This document shows, piece by piece, positions 17,280 through 26,281 of a stretch of DNA of 60,813 bases. Position numbers and translations under genes: made by a program. Origin of the DNA: a bacterium (GTDB taxonomy: Bacteria; Bacillota; Clostridia; Lachnospirales; Lachnospiraceae); contig JAUNJY010000025.1 of assembly GCA_030535455.1 (NCBI GenBank), positions 1 to 60,813 on the forward strand, written 5' to 3'. Every line of letters begins with the position of its first letter. Within the stretch, counting starts at the first letter, position 1. The notes beneath the pieces are model-generated. The model saw nothing but the letters and a program-made list of their open reading frames with translations. It had not been told where the DNA came from and did not search any database.

Positions 17280-17338
17280 TAACAAGGTTTTGTGTACAGA
17301 TTAAGTCTGAAATGTTAACGTTTTGTGAACCTTATTTC

Positions 17339-18502
17339 CTATTTCTTCATGATTCTATTCATATTTTCCAGACGACTTAAGGCTTCTTCCAATGTAGAAT
17401 CCTGTTTTGCAAAATGGAAACGAATATAATTATTCACATTTTCCTTAAAGAAGCTTGATCCTGGAACTGCTCCAACTTTTACTTTTCTAGCCAAGTCTTC
17501 GCAAAATTCCACATCACTTTTATATCCATATTCACTGATATCTACCAGTACAAAGTAAGCCCCCTGGGGATCAGAATACTGTAATCCGATTTGGTCCATT
17601 CCCGATATAAATAAGTTTTTCATATGGGTATAATGGGCTTGTAGTTTCTTATAATACTCATCACCAAAGGAAAGGCCCACGCAAGCTGCTTCCATTAGAG
17701 GCGCCGCTGCTCCTACCGTTAAGAAATCATGGACTTTCTTAACCCGTTCAATTACCTGTTCATTCGCTATTACATAGCCAAGTCTCCAACCAGTGATTGA
17801 ATAGGTCTTTGACAGCGAACTACAAATGATCGTGCGATCCTTCATTCCTTTTATGGAGGACATATAGACATGCTTATATGGTTCGTAAATTATATGCTCA
17901 TATACTTCATCTGTTATAACAAAGGCATCATATCTAATGGCAAGTTCTGCAATGATCGTCAGCTCCTCCTTGGTAAATACTTTTCCACAAGGGTTGCTTG
18001 GATTGCATAGGATCAAAGCTTTTACTCCCTGTTTAAATGCATCCTCTAATACATTCGCATCGAAAGTGAATGCAGGTGGCATTAATGGTACATAAATTGG
18101 CACAGCTCCTGTCAAGATCGTATCTGCCCCATAGTTTTCATAAAATGGACTAAAGATAATTACCTTATCTTTAGGATTGGTTACTGCCATCATGGCTGCC
18201 ATCATCGCTTCAGTACTTCCGCATGTCACAACAATCTCTTTTTCTGGATCAACCTTTACTCCGGAAAAATGTTCTTGCTTTCTTGCCAAGGCCTCTCTAA
18301 AATTCTTTGCACCGTACGTAATTGCATATTGATGAGGACCTTCTGTTGCTGCCCTCTGTAATTCGTTCATAATTTCCTTTGGCGGATCAAAATCAGGAAA
18401 TCCCTGTGATAAGTTCACCGCTCCATATGCGTCACTAATTCTTGTCATCCTTCTAATTACTGAGTCTGTAAAACTTTCTGTTCTTTTACTTAATTCTGGC
18501 AT
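17339..18502 (-). CDS. PLP-dependent aminotransferase, class I/II
   Basis: Protein of 387 residues of the aspartate-aminotransferase fold type I. The N-terminal NLSQGFPDFDPP, the cofactor-contact NPSNPCGKVF, the TDEVYEHI segment and the PLP lysine in SSLSKTYSITGWRLGY (about K232) are all present. Length is typical. The amino donor cannot be assigned; similar enzymes are annotated as aspartate, aromatic or kynurenine/glutamine transaminases. It lies downstream of cysK but has its own promoter, so it may be only loosely linked to sulfur metabolism. Confidence 0.9.
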   Translation of the reverse strand: MPELSKRTESFTDSVIRRMTRISDAYGAVNLSQGFPDFDPPKEIMNELQRAATEGPHQYAITYGAKNFREALARKQEHFSGVKVDPEKEIVVTCGSTEAMMAAMMAVTNPKDKVIIFSPFYENYGADTILTGAVPIYVPLMPPAFTFDANVLEDAFKQGVKALILCNPSNPCGKVFTKEELTIIAELAIRYDAFVITDEVYEHIIYEPYKHVYMSSIKGMKDRTIICSSLSKTYSITGWRLGYVIANEQVIERVKKVHDFLTVGAAAPLMEAACVGLSFGDEYYKKLQAHYTHMKNLFISGMDQIGLQYSDPQGAYFVLVDISEYGYKSDVEFCEDLARKVKVGAVPGSSFFKENVNNYIRFHFAKQDSTLEEALSRLENMNRIMKK

Positions 18503-18554
18503 ATTATGTACTAATTCCTTTCTGTCATTTCCTTTATAGTCAGTTCATCGCTTT

Positions 18555-18583
18555 ATTGTAGCAAAGTGTCCGCCATAATTCAA
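18555..18583 (-). promoter_or_regulatory. Promoter of the aminotransferase gene
   Basis: TTGAAT, 17-nt spacer, TACAAT on the minus strand. The -35 box directly abuts the U-run of the cysK terminator. Confidence 0.55.
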
Positions 18584-18619
18584 GAAAAATCGCAACTCAG
18601 AAACTGGATTGCGATTTTT
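18581..18619 (-). terminator. Terminator of cysK
   Basis: AAAAATCGCAA and TTGCGATTTTT arms with a 13-nt loop, ending in a U-rich tail on the minus strand, 36 nt after the cysK stop. Confidence 0.85.
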
Positions 18620-18655
18620 CTCTCTATCAAATAACAGTTCTATTCTCTTTAAAAG

Positions 18656-19597
18656 TTACTCACCATCTGCAAATAATGGAGTAGATAAGTAACGGTCACC
18701 TGAGTCTGGAAGAAGGACAACGATTGTCTTCCCTTTGTTTTCAGGTCTCTTTGCAACTAAAGATGCTGCATATAATGCTGCACCAGAGCTAATGCCAACA
18801 AGAATTCCTTCTTTATGTGCAATTTCTCTTCCTGTGGCAAATGCATCTTCGTTGGAAACTTTAATTACTTCATCATAAACAGTCGTATTCAATACTTCTG
18901 GAACAAATCCTGCACCAATACCTTGGATTTTATGTGGACCTGGCGCTCCGCCTGATAATACTGGACTTGTTTCTGGCTCTACTGCAATGATTTGGATATT
19001 TTCGTTTTTAGATTTTAAATATTCACCAACGCCTGTTACTGTTCCGCCAGTACCAACGCCTGCAATAAAGATATCCACTTCACCATCAGTATCATTATAG
19101 ATTTCTGGTCCAGTTGTCTGTCTATGAACCTCAGGATTTGCTTCATTTACAAACTGTCCTAGAAGGATGGCACCTTCAATTTCCTCTTTTAATTCCTCTG
19201 CTTTGGCAATTGCGCCCTTCATGCCTTTTGCACCTTCTGTAAGTACAAGTTCTGCGCCATATGCCTTTAATAATTTTCTACGTTCCACACTCATTGTGTC
19301 CGGTAATGTTAAAATTGCTTTATATCCAAGAGAGGCAGCTACTGCAGCAAGACCAATACCTGTATTTCCGCTAGTTGGCTCAATAATCGTTGCGCCCGCT
19401 TTTAGAATACCTTTTTCCTCTGCATCTTTGATCATTGCATATGCAATACGATCTTTTACCGAGCCTGCTGGGTTAAGGTATTCAAGCTTTGCTAAAATAG
19501 TAACATCTTTAATATCATGTGCCTTTTCAAAATTAGTTACCTCAAGTAATGGTGTTCCTCCGATTAACTCGGTTGCACTTCTTTTAATATTTTTCAT
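18656..19597 (-). CDS. cysK: Cysteine synthase (O-acetylserine sulfhydrylase)
   Basis: Protein of 313 residues, standard for CysK. It begins with IGGTPLLEV and has the PLP lysine in [11 protein letters not shown] (about K46), the substrate loop [12 protein letters not shown] (about 73-84) and the phosphate-binding [10 protein letters not shown] (about 182-191). It converts O-acetylserine and sulfide to cysteine and acetate in the cytosol. A consensus promoter lies upstream and a clear terminator follows, so it is a monocistronic unit. GAGGAGG precedes the ATG. Confidence 0.96.
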   Translation of the reverse strand: MKNIKRSATELIGGTPLLEVTNFEKAHDIKDVTILAKLEYLNPAGSVKDRIAYAMIKDAEEKGILKAGATIIEPTSGNTGIGLAAVAASLGYKAILTLPDTMSVERRKLLKAYGAELVLTEGAKGMKGAIAKAEELKEEIEGAILLGQFVNEANPEVHRQTTGPEIYNDTDGEVDIFIAGVGTGGTVTGVGEYLKSKNENIQIIAVEPETSPVLSGGAPGPHKIQGIGAGFVPEVLNTTVYDEVIKVSNEDAFATGREIAHKEGILVGISSGAALYAASLVAKRPENKGKTIVVLLPDSGDRYLSTPLFADGE

Positions 19598-19663
19598 AGC
19601 TAATTCCTCCTCTATTTTCTTATCTATTTTTTATTTCCTAGTTACTTTATAGGTATAGTACGT

Positions 19664-19692
19664 ATTATATTCCTGTATATCCTATATGTCAA
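19664..19692 (-). promoter_or_regulatory. Consensus promoter of cysK
   Basis: Perfect TTGACA, 17-nt spacer, perfect TATAAT on the minus strand, about 65 nt upstream of the cysK ATG. Such a strong core promoter suggests that a repressor controls it, but no operator was confidently identified. Confidence 0.85.
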
Positions 19693-19818
19693 CTAAGTAT
19701 TCTAGGTTTTATAATTGTTTTTGCCTATATTTAAAAAATAAGATCAATTCATACTCTTTCTATTTTAGCCAATTGGCATGCGTTAAATTCCAGTTCAAAG
19801 TGTCTTCTATTCTTCAAG

Positions 19819-19869
19819 CAAAATAGGAGTTTTGGAAGCACTGATATATCTCACTTCCAAAACTCCTAT
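19819..19869 (-). terminator. Terminator of the LysR gene
   Basis: A perfect 16-bp inverted repeat (ATAGGAGTTTTGGAAG and its complement) with a 15-nt loop, followed by TTTTG on the minus strand. Confidence 0.75.
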
Positions 19870-19889
19870 GATTTAAAAAGACGTTTCTC

Positions 19890-20798
19890 TTATAACACGC
19901 TGTCTTTAAATTTTTCAAGCTCTTCTATATATATTTTTGCAAGCTCGCTAAGCATAACATTCTTACGTTTGATATAGCCAATGCGCATGGTATCTTTATT
20001 TTCTAATGGCACCGCCATATAGTCATCGCCATTTAAATCCTCGCAGATAATTCCTGAACAAAGGGTATAACCATTTAACCCAACCATCAGATTTAATACG
20101 GTAGCCCTGTCATTGGCCTTGATGATCTGCTTATAATCCAGCGTACTGAAGACTTCCTCTGCAAAATAAAATGCGTTGTTATTTCCTTGCTCAAAGGACA
20201 GACATGGGTATTCCATCAAATCATCGAAGCTGACGCTTTCCTTTCCTGCAAGGGGATGTTTCTTCCAGATGTAGGCGTAAATCCTGCAGTTCATCAACTC
20301 AATGAACTCCAGCTCATTTTCATGGAAGATTTTCGTAAGTGCCTTCTCATTAAACTCATTTAGATATAGGATGCCAAGCTCGCTTTTTAAATGCTTTACA
20401 TCTTGAATGATTTCATATGTCTTTGTCTCACGAACGGCAAACTCATATTCATTCATGCCAAAATGCTTTACCATTTGAATAAATGCCTGAACCGCAAATG
20501 TGTAATGCTGCATGGAAACGGCAAACTTCTTCTTTCCTGAGGCCTTATTGACAAATCGATCTTCGAGTAACTCGTAGTTACCTAAGATCTGTCTTGCATA
20601 TCCTAAAAATTCCTCACCTTCCACCGTCGTCTTGATGCCTCGATTGGAGCGGGTAAAAATAGTAAGGTTGATTTCTTCTTCTAGTTCCTTTATTGCTCCA
20701 GACAGACTTGGCTGAGATATAAAAAGTTCTCCCGCCGCCTTGTTCATAGAATGATTGTCTGCTATCGCAATCGCGTATCGTAATTGTTGTAATGTCAC
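19890..20798 (-). CDS. LysR-family transcriptional regulator
   Basis: Protein of 302 residues with an N-terminal winged helix-turn-helix (MTLQQLRYAIAIADNHSMNK, then AAGELFISQPSLSGAIKELE) and a periplasmic-binding-like effector domain (about 90-295). The frame extends 75 nt into the upstream gene, but a GTG at 20798 with AAGGAGGG 6 nt upstream gives the canonical N terminus. Only 1 nt separates it from the HPP-like gene, whose stop codon lies inside the spacing of this ribosome binding site, so the two are translationally coupled. It probably controls that operon; its effector is unknown. Confidence 0.9.
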   Translation of the reverse strand: MTLQQLRYAIAIADNHSMNKAAGELFISQPSLSGAIKELEEEINLTIFTRSNRGIKTTVEGEEFLGYARQILGNYELLEDRFVNKASGKKKFAVSMQHYTFAVQAFIQMVKHFGMNEYEFAVRETKTYEIIQDVKHLKSELGILYLNEFNEKALTKIFHENELEFIELMNCRIYAYIWKKHPLAGKESVSFDDLMEYPCLSFEQGNNNAFYFAEEVFSTLDYKQIIKANDRATVLNLMVGLNGYTLCSGIICEDLNGDDYMAVPLENKDTMRIGYIKRKNVMLSELAKIYIEELEKFKDSVL

Positions 20799-20799
20799 A

Positions 20800-21780
20800 T
20801 TAGCCCTCCTTGACGAACAAGTCTTTGGATTTTTCATCCTCCTGTTCTCTAAATATGTATAACGCCATAGCAATCAATATACTGGTGCCTGCACAAACCT
20901 GAAATGGATATGCAAGCAGATTGCTTTCCGGTATGATAAATGGCAAAAAGGTTATTGCTCCTGCCGGTGGAAATGGCTTCTTCGTAATTGCAAACATAAT
21001 ATTGATAAGTATTGCTGCTACCAAGGCTGCAACAGTTAAATGCATTCCAAACCTAACACAAATTATATAACGGCAGAGGACTCCTGTAAATGCACCTAGT
21101 CCAGTTACCAAAAAAATCATAAATGGGGCTTTTCTTGGTGCCGCATCCACATTGGCGAATTCCGTAAACAATACAAGCAATGGAGGAGCCACAAAGAACA
21201 GGTATCCTGTATAGACCGGGAGTATGGAACTGGCTGCTACCAATACCAAAAGAACACTCCAATGAAGAAACTGCTGTCTATATGGTATTGTTGGCTTTTC
21301 ATAAGGTCTGTATTCTCGCATTCCTGCCCGTTCTAACAAAAACTGTAATACTACAATGATGATACAAAGTATTGATACTGCAATGGGATAGACAATGCTG
21401 GTTGTTCCCATAAACAAGGGTAGGATGCAGGCAGAAATCATTGGTGCCAGCGAACACCCTGTAACTATCAGGCTTGTCCCCACTACTGCGTATGCCAGGA
21501 TGATCTTTCCAAACAAAGGGATCGGAAGCATTCGATTCATGGCAATTCCCAAGATTGCCGAAATGGTCATTAGACAAACTAACTGCCACTTGCTGACTAT
21601 CCATGGCTGTCTTTTACATGCTATGGCACCTGTCGTCAGTGCTACAATCTCAGGAAACAGAATTTCTTTTTCTCCACTTACCTCTGCTACCAGCACCATA
21701 AGTACTGATACCATTATGCTAACCGCAATACATATCAGATGATTTTTCTTTTCGTTTTTCACAGAACTTCTCCTTTTCAT
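20800..21780 (-). CDS. HPP-like polytopic membrane protein
   Basis: Protein of 326 residues with about ten hydrophobic segments and a short basic N terminus. The segment KPFPPAGAITFLPFIIP near residue 265 resembles the conserved HPPAGA motif of HPP-family membrane proteins, with Phe in place of His, and FPEIVALTTGAIACKRQPW may be the corresponding part of the first half. Some HPP proteins have been linked to nitrite or other ion transport, but substrate assignment is not possible here. It is transcribed together with the LysR gene. A TATAAT-like extended -10 box (21796-21801) precedes it. Confidence 0.65.
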   Translation of the reverse strand: MKRRSSVKNEKKNHLICIAVSIMVSVLMVLVAEVSGEKEILFPEIVALTTGAIACKRQPWIVSKWQLVCLMTISAILGIAMNRMLPIPLFGKIILAYAVVGTSLIVTGCSLAPMISACILPLFMGTTSIVYPIAVSILCIIIVVLQFLLERAGMREYRPYEKPTIPYRQQFLHWSVLLVLVAASSILPVYTGYLFFVAPPLLVLFTEFANVDAAPRKAPFMIFLVTGLGAFTGVLCRYIICVRFGMHLTVAALVAAILINIMFAITKKPFPPAGAITFLPFIIPESNLLAYPFQVCAGTSILIAMALYIFREQEDEKSKDLFVKEG

Positions 21781-21815
21781 TACATATTTTTAACTATTAT
21801 ACCATAATAGCACAG

Positions 21816-21859
21816 AAAAAGTGCATGCCCGCTTATCAAAACTCAAAGCTGGCATGCAC
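21816..21859 (-). terminator. Terminator of wall-polymer locus 1
   Basis: GTGCATGCC and GGCATGCAC arms followed by TTTTT on the minus strand, just after the stop codon of the TagF-HAD fusion gene. Confidence 0.8.
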
Positions 21860-21892
21860 CTAATGGATAGCAGACCTATTATCTTGTCCTCT

Positions 21893-24800
21893 TTATTTTT
21901 CTAATAACTGTAATAAACGTTCCGATGCTTTACCATCACAGTTTGTCAGGTAACGGTCTTTAAACTCTTCTTGTAAATCATAATCATAGTCTTCTAAATT
22001 GCTCATATTGAGGATCAATTCTTCCGTACTATATACAATTGGTCCCATTGCAATATCTTCATACTCATAATTTACCTGTTTCTTTTCAGTAAACTCAATA
22101 TGGTCACTTGCCGTCATAAAGATTGGCTTATGAAGGAGCGGTGCTTCAAAGAAGGCATTACGGTAATCCCCTACAAATACATCTGCCATTACGAATAACT
22201 GGCGAAGAGGCATCTGTCCTGTGATATCATAGGCAAAGTCAGAGAAGCAGTTTGCAATATGATAGCTTTCTTGTCCTTTTGGAGGCTTACAATGGATTAA
22301 CATAACATAATCCTCTTTAAACTTTGAATACATCTGAGGAACATCTAAGAATTCTAATCTTCTGTATGGCTCCTGATGGTAACGGTAGTAAGGCATATAC
22401 ATGATAATCTTCTTGCCTTTTGCCTGTGGATATAATTTATAAAGCTGCTCGTAAGACTCTTTCTTATAGTCTTCATCAAAATAAATATCGGTTCCACAGT
22501 TTCCGATTGGAGTGACTACACCTGGATCTTTAATACCATACGCAGCTTCAAAGCTCTTGGCAATCTCTTTACTTGCAATTGGAAGATAATCATAGTTTCC
22601 ACGCTGAGTTAACTGATTAAACTCCAGTTCAGCGTCTACTGCATTTGGGTTTTCTTTGGCTAAGCCAAAACGGGTATACATAAATGCACTTTCATGTAAT
22701 TGAACGAATTTAGTTCCTTTTCGAAGACTTAATCGGTTTAAGCCAATACAGTTCTTTGAAACGATGATTGCTTTTGCAGTTGCAATGCTCTTTAGCTCTT
22801 CATCAGTGTATTTTCTTCTAGATGGAAGTTCTTGTACCACAATGTCATCACGCTTTTCTAACAGCTTTTTGATCTCATAAAACTCAGTCTTTTGAACTGG
22901 TCCATTGGAAGCAATTAATATGATCAGCTTATCGTTAATTGGAGTTTTGGCATACGTGTCATATGCTTCTTGGCACGATTTTGATTCTTTATTCAGGTGA
23001 TTGATCTTTGATCTAAACATGCTGTCTTCTTCTAAGCTCTTAGTATGTTTCAGCTGTTCTTTTTCTGCTAGTGCTGCTTGTCTTCTCTCTTCTGGCACAA
23101 CTACTGTCAGATAATTGTACTGTTCAACCATTGCTTCTGAAGATCTGGCAAGGGTCATATCAATGGATTTTGTCATCTTCGTAATCTTTTCTCCATTTTC
23201 AAGCGCTTTTAACATTTCATCTGTCAATGCAGGAGCATACTCATTTTTCTCTCCATATGTTCCAACGGAATCAATCAATGGTGCAAGACATTCTGAAAAT
23301 GCTTCATCCTCTTGATTTTCAGTAAAGTAATTTAAGGCAAAGTTAAATAATGCACGATCGAAGTCTTCCTCATGATCCACATTGAGACGTAAGTAATCTT
23401 TTACAAACTGGGATAAGTAGCGTTTCATAGCCGTAAACAAATGCATATCACAATCCACATCCTGTAACACAGGAACAACCTTGCCGTCTTCCCTTGTGTA
23501 GCTTGTAATGCTCTTATATGGAATATTGGCAAAAATAGATTCTACGAACAGTAATGGGGTTCTGTTTCCATTGAAATTGTAGCGTACATTATGTCCTTGG
23601 GTAGGATAAATACTTCGTACATAGTAATATGGTACGTCTAGCTCTTTTCCTGTTGCTGCATGCACTAAACGTGTAAAGCAGTCCTGAGTATAGCCTCTTC
23701 CCCAGTATTCAACAAATGCAAACTTTTCTTCAAAATTGATTTCCTGATTCAAGTATTCTAAGACAATCTTACGGTCATTTGCTGCAACTTCCAATAAGTA
23801 CTTATGATATTTTTCGGAATGGGCAAATACCTGAACTGCCCCACTCATTGTTTGTTTATCAATTGCTTCCATTTCCTTAATATACATTAGTTGTGGGAAG
23901 TACTCATCAAATAATTCTTGCGTCATACAAAGCGCCTTTAGCAACTTGTTAAATGTCTCAATATCGGTAAAGTTACCAAACCCTGAGAAGAATTCGTCAT
24001 CGATTTCTTCAACAAAGGATGGCACACGCCAAGCCTTTCTTGATCCATAAATATATTTTGTCTTGATGTCAAGCTTCTTTTCTTTAATGATGGTATCTGC
24101 AATTCTCTTTAATTGGTAACCATCCCTAGAGATAAAGTACAAGCAGTCAATTCCACGTTCCATCGCATCACGGATTGCCCAGTTTACATAAGGGACAAAA
24201 TATAAGGAGATATACGCATATGCGAAATTATCTTTTTTGTTATAGTGCGCTTCTCTAAATCGAGCCATCTTAGCAGCTAATAAGAAGGAATTATAAGTCC
24301 CAATCTTATTTGTAATGGCTGTCTCATAATTGCTAAATTTCAGTGTCTTATGTATTTTTGCAGTGATGCCTAATTTTCTTGCCATTTTTCCATCTGCGAA
24401 ATTATTGTCACCATAGTGAATCCATTCTTTAAAATTATAATATGGTTTAAAACTGCGATAAACCTCCATATATAATTTAGCAGTTGTCTTCTGCACCCCA
24501 TATTCACTGGATAAGAACAGAGGTAATTGTGCCAATACAGGATTAGCCTTATATAGCATTTTCTTAATCATTTCTTGTGGAAGATACATATCGCTGACTA
24601 ATACTACCGTATTCCCATCTGCAATCAGCTCTTCGATGATTGCAATCCGTTCGTACATAGGTATAACGTTATCAAGTTCGCATTGCAGTTCCTTTTCCTT
24701 TAAGAACGTAACCTGCTCTTTTGTCAGCTTGTATAGCGTCATCATGTTTACATATATTTCATCAAACGTAATTTCTCTTCGATCGCTTTTACGAACAGTA

Positions 24801-26203
24801 AGTGTCTTTTGATAAAACTCTCTAACATTTGCTTCACAGTCTTTTCGAATGGAAACAAAGTTTTCTAAGAAGAAGGACGAGAAACCTAAGCCAGATTTTT
24901 CTGCTGCCTCTTTTACAAAGTAAAATATACCTTGTGGTTCTAGAACCTTTCTTGCAAAGACTGTATCAAAAATATCAAAGGAATACAGAGATTTCATTTC
25001 TGTATCCTGATCTGGCTTAAACTCGATCGCACGTTCTATAATTGTTTCGAATGTATTGTTATCCGCATAAGACCAGAATAAATCATAAATACGTTTTCTA
25101 TCTTCTTCATTTTCATCTTCATAGTGATCAATGGCAGCTAATAACTCTTCAAAATTATTTGCATCTTTACCACAAGTCATCTCTTTTAGATCATAAACGA
25201 AGTCCTCAAAATTAATATCATTATAATCAAACATATAACGGATATAGTTTTTTACCCCTGCTGCTAACAAGTCATAGAACATTGAGGAATAATCAATGAT
25301 GGCAAGATCGATCTTATCCATAATTTCATAGATATCATTATTGTTGTCCCAAAAAAGCAGGTTTTTACATTCACTATAATATTCTTTATATTGTAAATAC
25401 TGATAGTCGTTTTCCATTAGAGGATGTACTTTAAAGATTAAAAGCATGTTATTGGCTTCTAGCTTCTTAATCAGCTGTTTCATATCTGGAATTGCTGTTC
25501 CAAAGAAATTCGTTGGGGATGCATCTCTAAATGTCGGGCAATATACCGCAAGTTTTGCATCTTCTGACAATCCTTTAAGCTTCTTAATCTGATGATCAAA
25601 CGTTGTTATTCTCTCGAACTGGCGGTTATATTCGCATCTTGGGTATCCTGCTCGTATTACCTTGTCATCATCAAGGCCACAGTAATATTTAAAATGCTTT
25701 TCCATCAATTCTGATGTAACCAGAAAAAGCTGGTTGTTCTTGTAAAACTCATTATATCGAACATATTTTGCAGTTATTCTGTCTGATAAAAAGCAAGGTC
25801 TGCAAAATCTTTCGATGGATTTGCAGCCAACTCCATGGAACAGATTTAAATATGTTACATGCTTTAAATCATCCGGTATGTTTTCCTTTACCTGCTCAAC
25901 AACATATACGTTTGCCTTTTTCTTTATTAATTTGCCTTCATCACTATTGAATGTGTATGCTTTATATCCTAGCTTTCTAACATACTCCACCGTTTCTTCA
26001 CTGTCACACATCCAAATTGGGTCAATATCCTTTCGATATTTATTTATGTAGATAAACAACCATTTTGGATTACCTGAAAAAATATTTGCTGTGTTAAAGA
26101 TCCAAACATATTTACAACTTTTATCAAATATCTGAATCTGTTCATTTTTTGTTTTTAGAGCACTTTTAAAATAATTCATATTAGACACTATTCGTTTAAA
26201 CAT
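21893..26203 (-). CDS. TagF-like / HAD / degenerate TagF-like three-domain fusion protein
   Basis: Protein of 1436 residues. Domain 1 (about 40-395) is a CDP-polyol phosphotransferase with LNLFHGVGCKS (His about 123), YCPTFRDA, IFKVHPL (His about 260) and AIIDYSSMFYD. Domain 2 (about 405-700) is HAD-like, with SFDIFDT (about 408) and VVLVSDMYLP, followed by a region with YFISRDGYQLKRIA often attached to such HADs in polysaccharide clusters. Domain 3 (about 1095-1436) has the same fold outline as TagF, but the catalytic-looking positions are changed: QLHESAF, MYMPYYRY, LIHCKPP and VGDYRNAFFE. Domain 3 matches the second half of the neighbouring tandem protein. A GTG at 26221 is possible, but the ATG at 26203 has GGGAGAG upstream. 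Confidence 0.85.
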   Translation of the reverse strand: MFKRIVSNMNYFKSALKTKNEQIQIFDKSCKYVWIFNTANIFSGNPKWLFIYINKYRKDIDPIWMCDSEETVEYVRKLGYKAYTFNSDEGKLIKKKANVYVVEQVKENIPDDLKHVTYLNLFHGVGCKSIERFCRPCFLSDRITAKYVRYNEFYKNNQLFLVTSELMEKHFKYYCGLDDDKVIRAGYPRCEYNRQFERITTFDHQIKKLKGLSEDAKLAVYCPTFRDASPTNFFGTAIPDMKQLIKKLEANNMLLIFKVHPLMENDYQYLQYKEYYSECKNLLFWDNNNDIYEIMDKIDLAIIDYSSMFYDLLAAGVKNYIRYMFDYNDINFEDFVYDLKEMTCGKDANNFEELLAAIDHYEDENEEDRKRIYDLFWSYADNNTFETIIERAIEFKPDQDTEMKSLYSFDIFDTVFARKVLEPQGIFYFVKEAAEKSGLGFSSFFLENFVSIRKDCEANVREFYQKTLTVRKSDRREITFDEIYVNMMTLYKLTKEQVTFLKEKELQCELDNVIPMYERIAIIEELIADGNTVVLVSDMYLPQEMIKKMLYKANPVLAQLPLFLSSEYGVQKTTAKLYMEVYRSFKPYYNFKEWIHYGDNNFADGKMARKLGITAKIHKTLKFSNYETAITNKIGTYNSFLLAAKMARFREAHYNKKDNFAYAYISLYFVPYVNWAIRDAMERGIDCLYFISRDGYQLKRIADTIIKEKKLDIKTKYIYGSRKAWRVPSFVEEIDDEFFSGFGNFTDIETFNKLLKALCMTQELFDEYFPQLMYIKEMEAIDKQTMSGAVQVFAHSEKYHKYLLEVAANDRKIVLEYLNQEINFEEKFAFVEYWGRGYTQDCFTRLVHAATGKELDVPYYYVRSIYPTQGHNVRYNFNGNRTPLLFVESIFANIPYKSITSYTREDGKVVPVLQDVDCDMHLFTAMKRYLSQFVKDYLRLNVDHEEDFDRALFNFALNYFTENQEDEAFSECLAPLIDSVGTYGEKNEYAPALTDEMLKALENGEKITKMTKSIDMTLARSSEAMVEQYNYLTVVVPEERRQAALAEKEQLKHTKSLEEDSMFRSKINHLNKESKSCQEAYDTYAKTPINDKLIILIASNGPVQKTEFYEIKKLLEKRDDIVVQELPSRRKYTDEELKSIATAKAIIVSKNCIGLNRLSLRKGTKFVQLHESAFMYTRFGLAKENPNAVDAELEFNQLTQRGNYDYLPIASKEIAKSFEAAYGIKDPGVVTPIGNCGTDIYFDEDYKKESYEQLYKLYPQAKGKKIIMYMPYYRYHQEPYRRLEFLDVPQMYSKFKEDYVMLIHCKPPKGQESYHIANCFSDFAYDITGQMPLRQLFVMADVFVGDYRNAFFEAPLLHKPIFMTASDHIEFTEKKQVNYEYEDIAMGPIVYSTEELILNMSNLEDYDYDLQEEFKDRYLTNCDGKASERLLQLLEK

Positions 26204-26239
26204 AAATTTTTTCTCTCCCACATTTATATAATATAAAAC

Positions 26240-26274
26240 GTGTTCCCACAGTAAAAAATCTACTGCAGAAACAC
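26240..26274 (-). terminator. Weak terminator or attenuator inside locus 1
   Basis: GTGTT/AACAC and CAGTA/TACTG stems, then GTTTTAT on the minus strand, between the tandem TagF gene and the fusion gene. It could reduce expression of the last gene of the operon. Confidence 0.45.
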
Positions 26275-26281
26275 ATCCCTT

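Larger units (their letters stand above)
16574..17338. other. 765-nt intergenic region: repeat element, riboswitch and terminators
   Basis: From left to right the stretch holds a truncated hairpin repeat (16633-16667), a full copy of a dispersed structured element (16681-16859), the terminator and aptamer of a minus-strand riboswitch (16859-16986), its promoter (16994-17021), a terminator for the aminotransferase gene (17148-17204) and a possible 18-codon plus-strand ORF (17223-17279). No larger gene is visible. Confidence 0.8.

Noticed and set aside
18560-18572. CAAAGTGTC as a further copy of the dispersed element
   Set aside because: Nine bases alone are too short. The same words at 19796 and 44096 are noted only as possible remnants.
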